This document shows, piece after piece, positions 63,943 through 64,000 of a DNA stretch of 64,000 bases. The stretch is from Puffinus mauretanicus. Its lineage: Eukaryota; Chordata; Aves; Procellariiformes; Procellariidae. Made by a program: the position numbers and the translations under genes. The DNA is taken from NCBI GenBank assembly GCA_023333565.1, contig JAJKFH010000425.1, positions 992,001 to 1,056,000 on the forward strand. The letters are read 5' to 3'. The notes below the pieces were generated by a model that did no database searches, had not been told where the DNA came from, and worked only from the letters and a program-made list of their open reading frames with translations. The stretch's first letter is position 1. Every line of letters begins with the position of its first letter.

Positions 63943-64000
63943 CAGGGACAGGGCAGGAAGGTCCAACAGATACAACTTGGTCCTCCGCCCTGTCCCAAGT
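63943..64000 (-). CDS. Partial coding exon at the window edge, unidentified gene
   Basis: On the minus strand sequence enters from beyond the window and ends TCCCTG|GTGAGTTTATT, a strong donor. Ending in phase 0, as the next exon requires, the visible frame is GTGRRTKLYLLDLPALSL with no stop. It reads on naturally into REALAIFKH. All three frames are open over these 58 bases, so the frame choice depends on phase with the downstream exon. The 5' limit lies outside the window. Confidence 0.6.

Overview
This window looks like a stretch of bird nuclear genome. It has long AT-rich non-coding DNA, a small number of CR1-type LINEs ending in short ATTCTATG-type repeats, and several copies of avian-type long terminal repeats (LTRs). 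I see no bacterial-style operon, CRISPR array, rRNA or tRNA gene. Nearly all of the window is intergenic or intronic.

The only host gene I can support is the 3' end of a minus-strand protein-coding gene between about 40.6 kb and the right edge. Four exons can be read: 63,943-64,000 (partial), 60,876-60,962, 51,970-52,160 and the terminal exon ending in a stop at 40,929. Each has plausible splice sites, and all reading-frame phases agree across the junctions, giving about 248 C-terminal residues. I do not firmly recognise the protein. Its introns of about 3.0, 8.7 and 10.6 kb hold most of the recent repeats. The left 40 kb appears to be intergenic.

Mobile elements are the other main content. 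(a) Three CR1 copies: 24.8-26.0 kb (minus), 43.25-44.6 kb (minus, older) and 52.4-58.3 kb (plus, keeping parts of the ORF1 esterase, endonuclease and reverse transcriptase). (b) One LTR superfamily with solo LTRs at 8.4, 18.3, 32.9, 41.8, 45.1 and 59.5 kb. (c) One two-LTR copy of that superfamily (53,890-56,452, minus) inserted inside the third CR1. It has a lysine-tRNA-type primer binding site but only about 1.4 kb of internal sequence, dominated by an array of 42-51 bp units instead of gag-pol. (d) A different LTR of about 1.1 kb at 38.5-39.6 kb that carries its own related array. (e) A decayed reverse transcriptase of the L1/Tx1 type, not CR1, at 37.2-38.0 kb (minus).

The items most worth following up are the array-bearing non-autonomous provirus and the array it shares with the other LTR family, the CRE-plus-TATA promoter core in the LTRs, the 5-bp target duplications, the non-CR1 LINE relic, and the unidentified gene.
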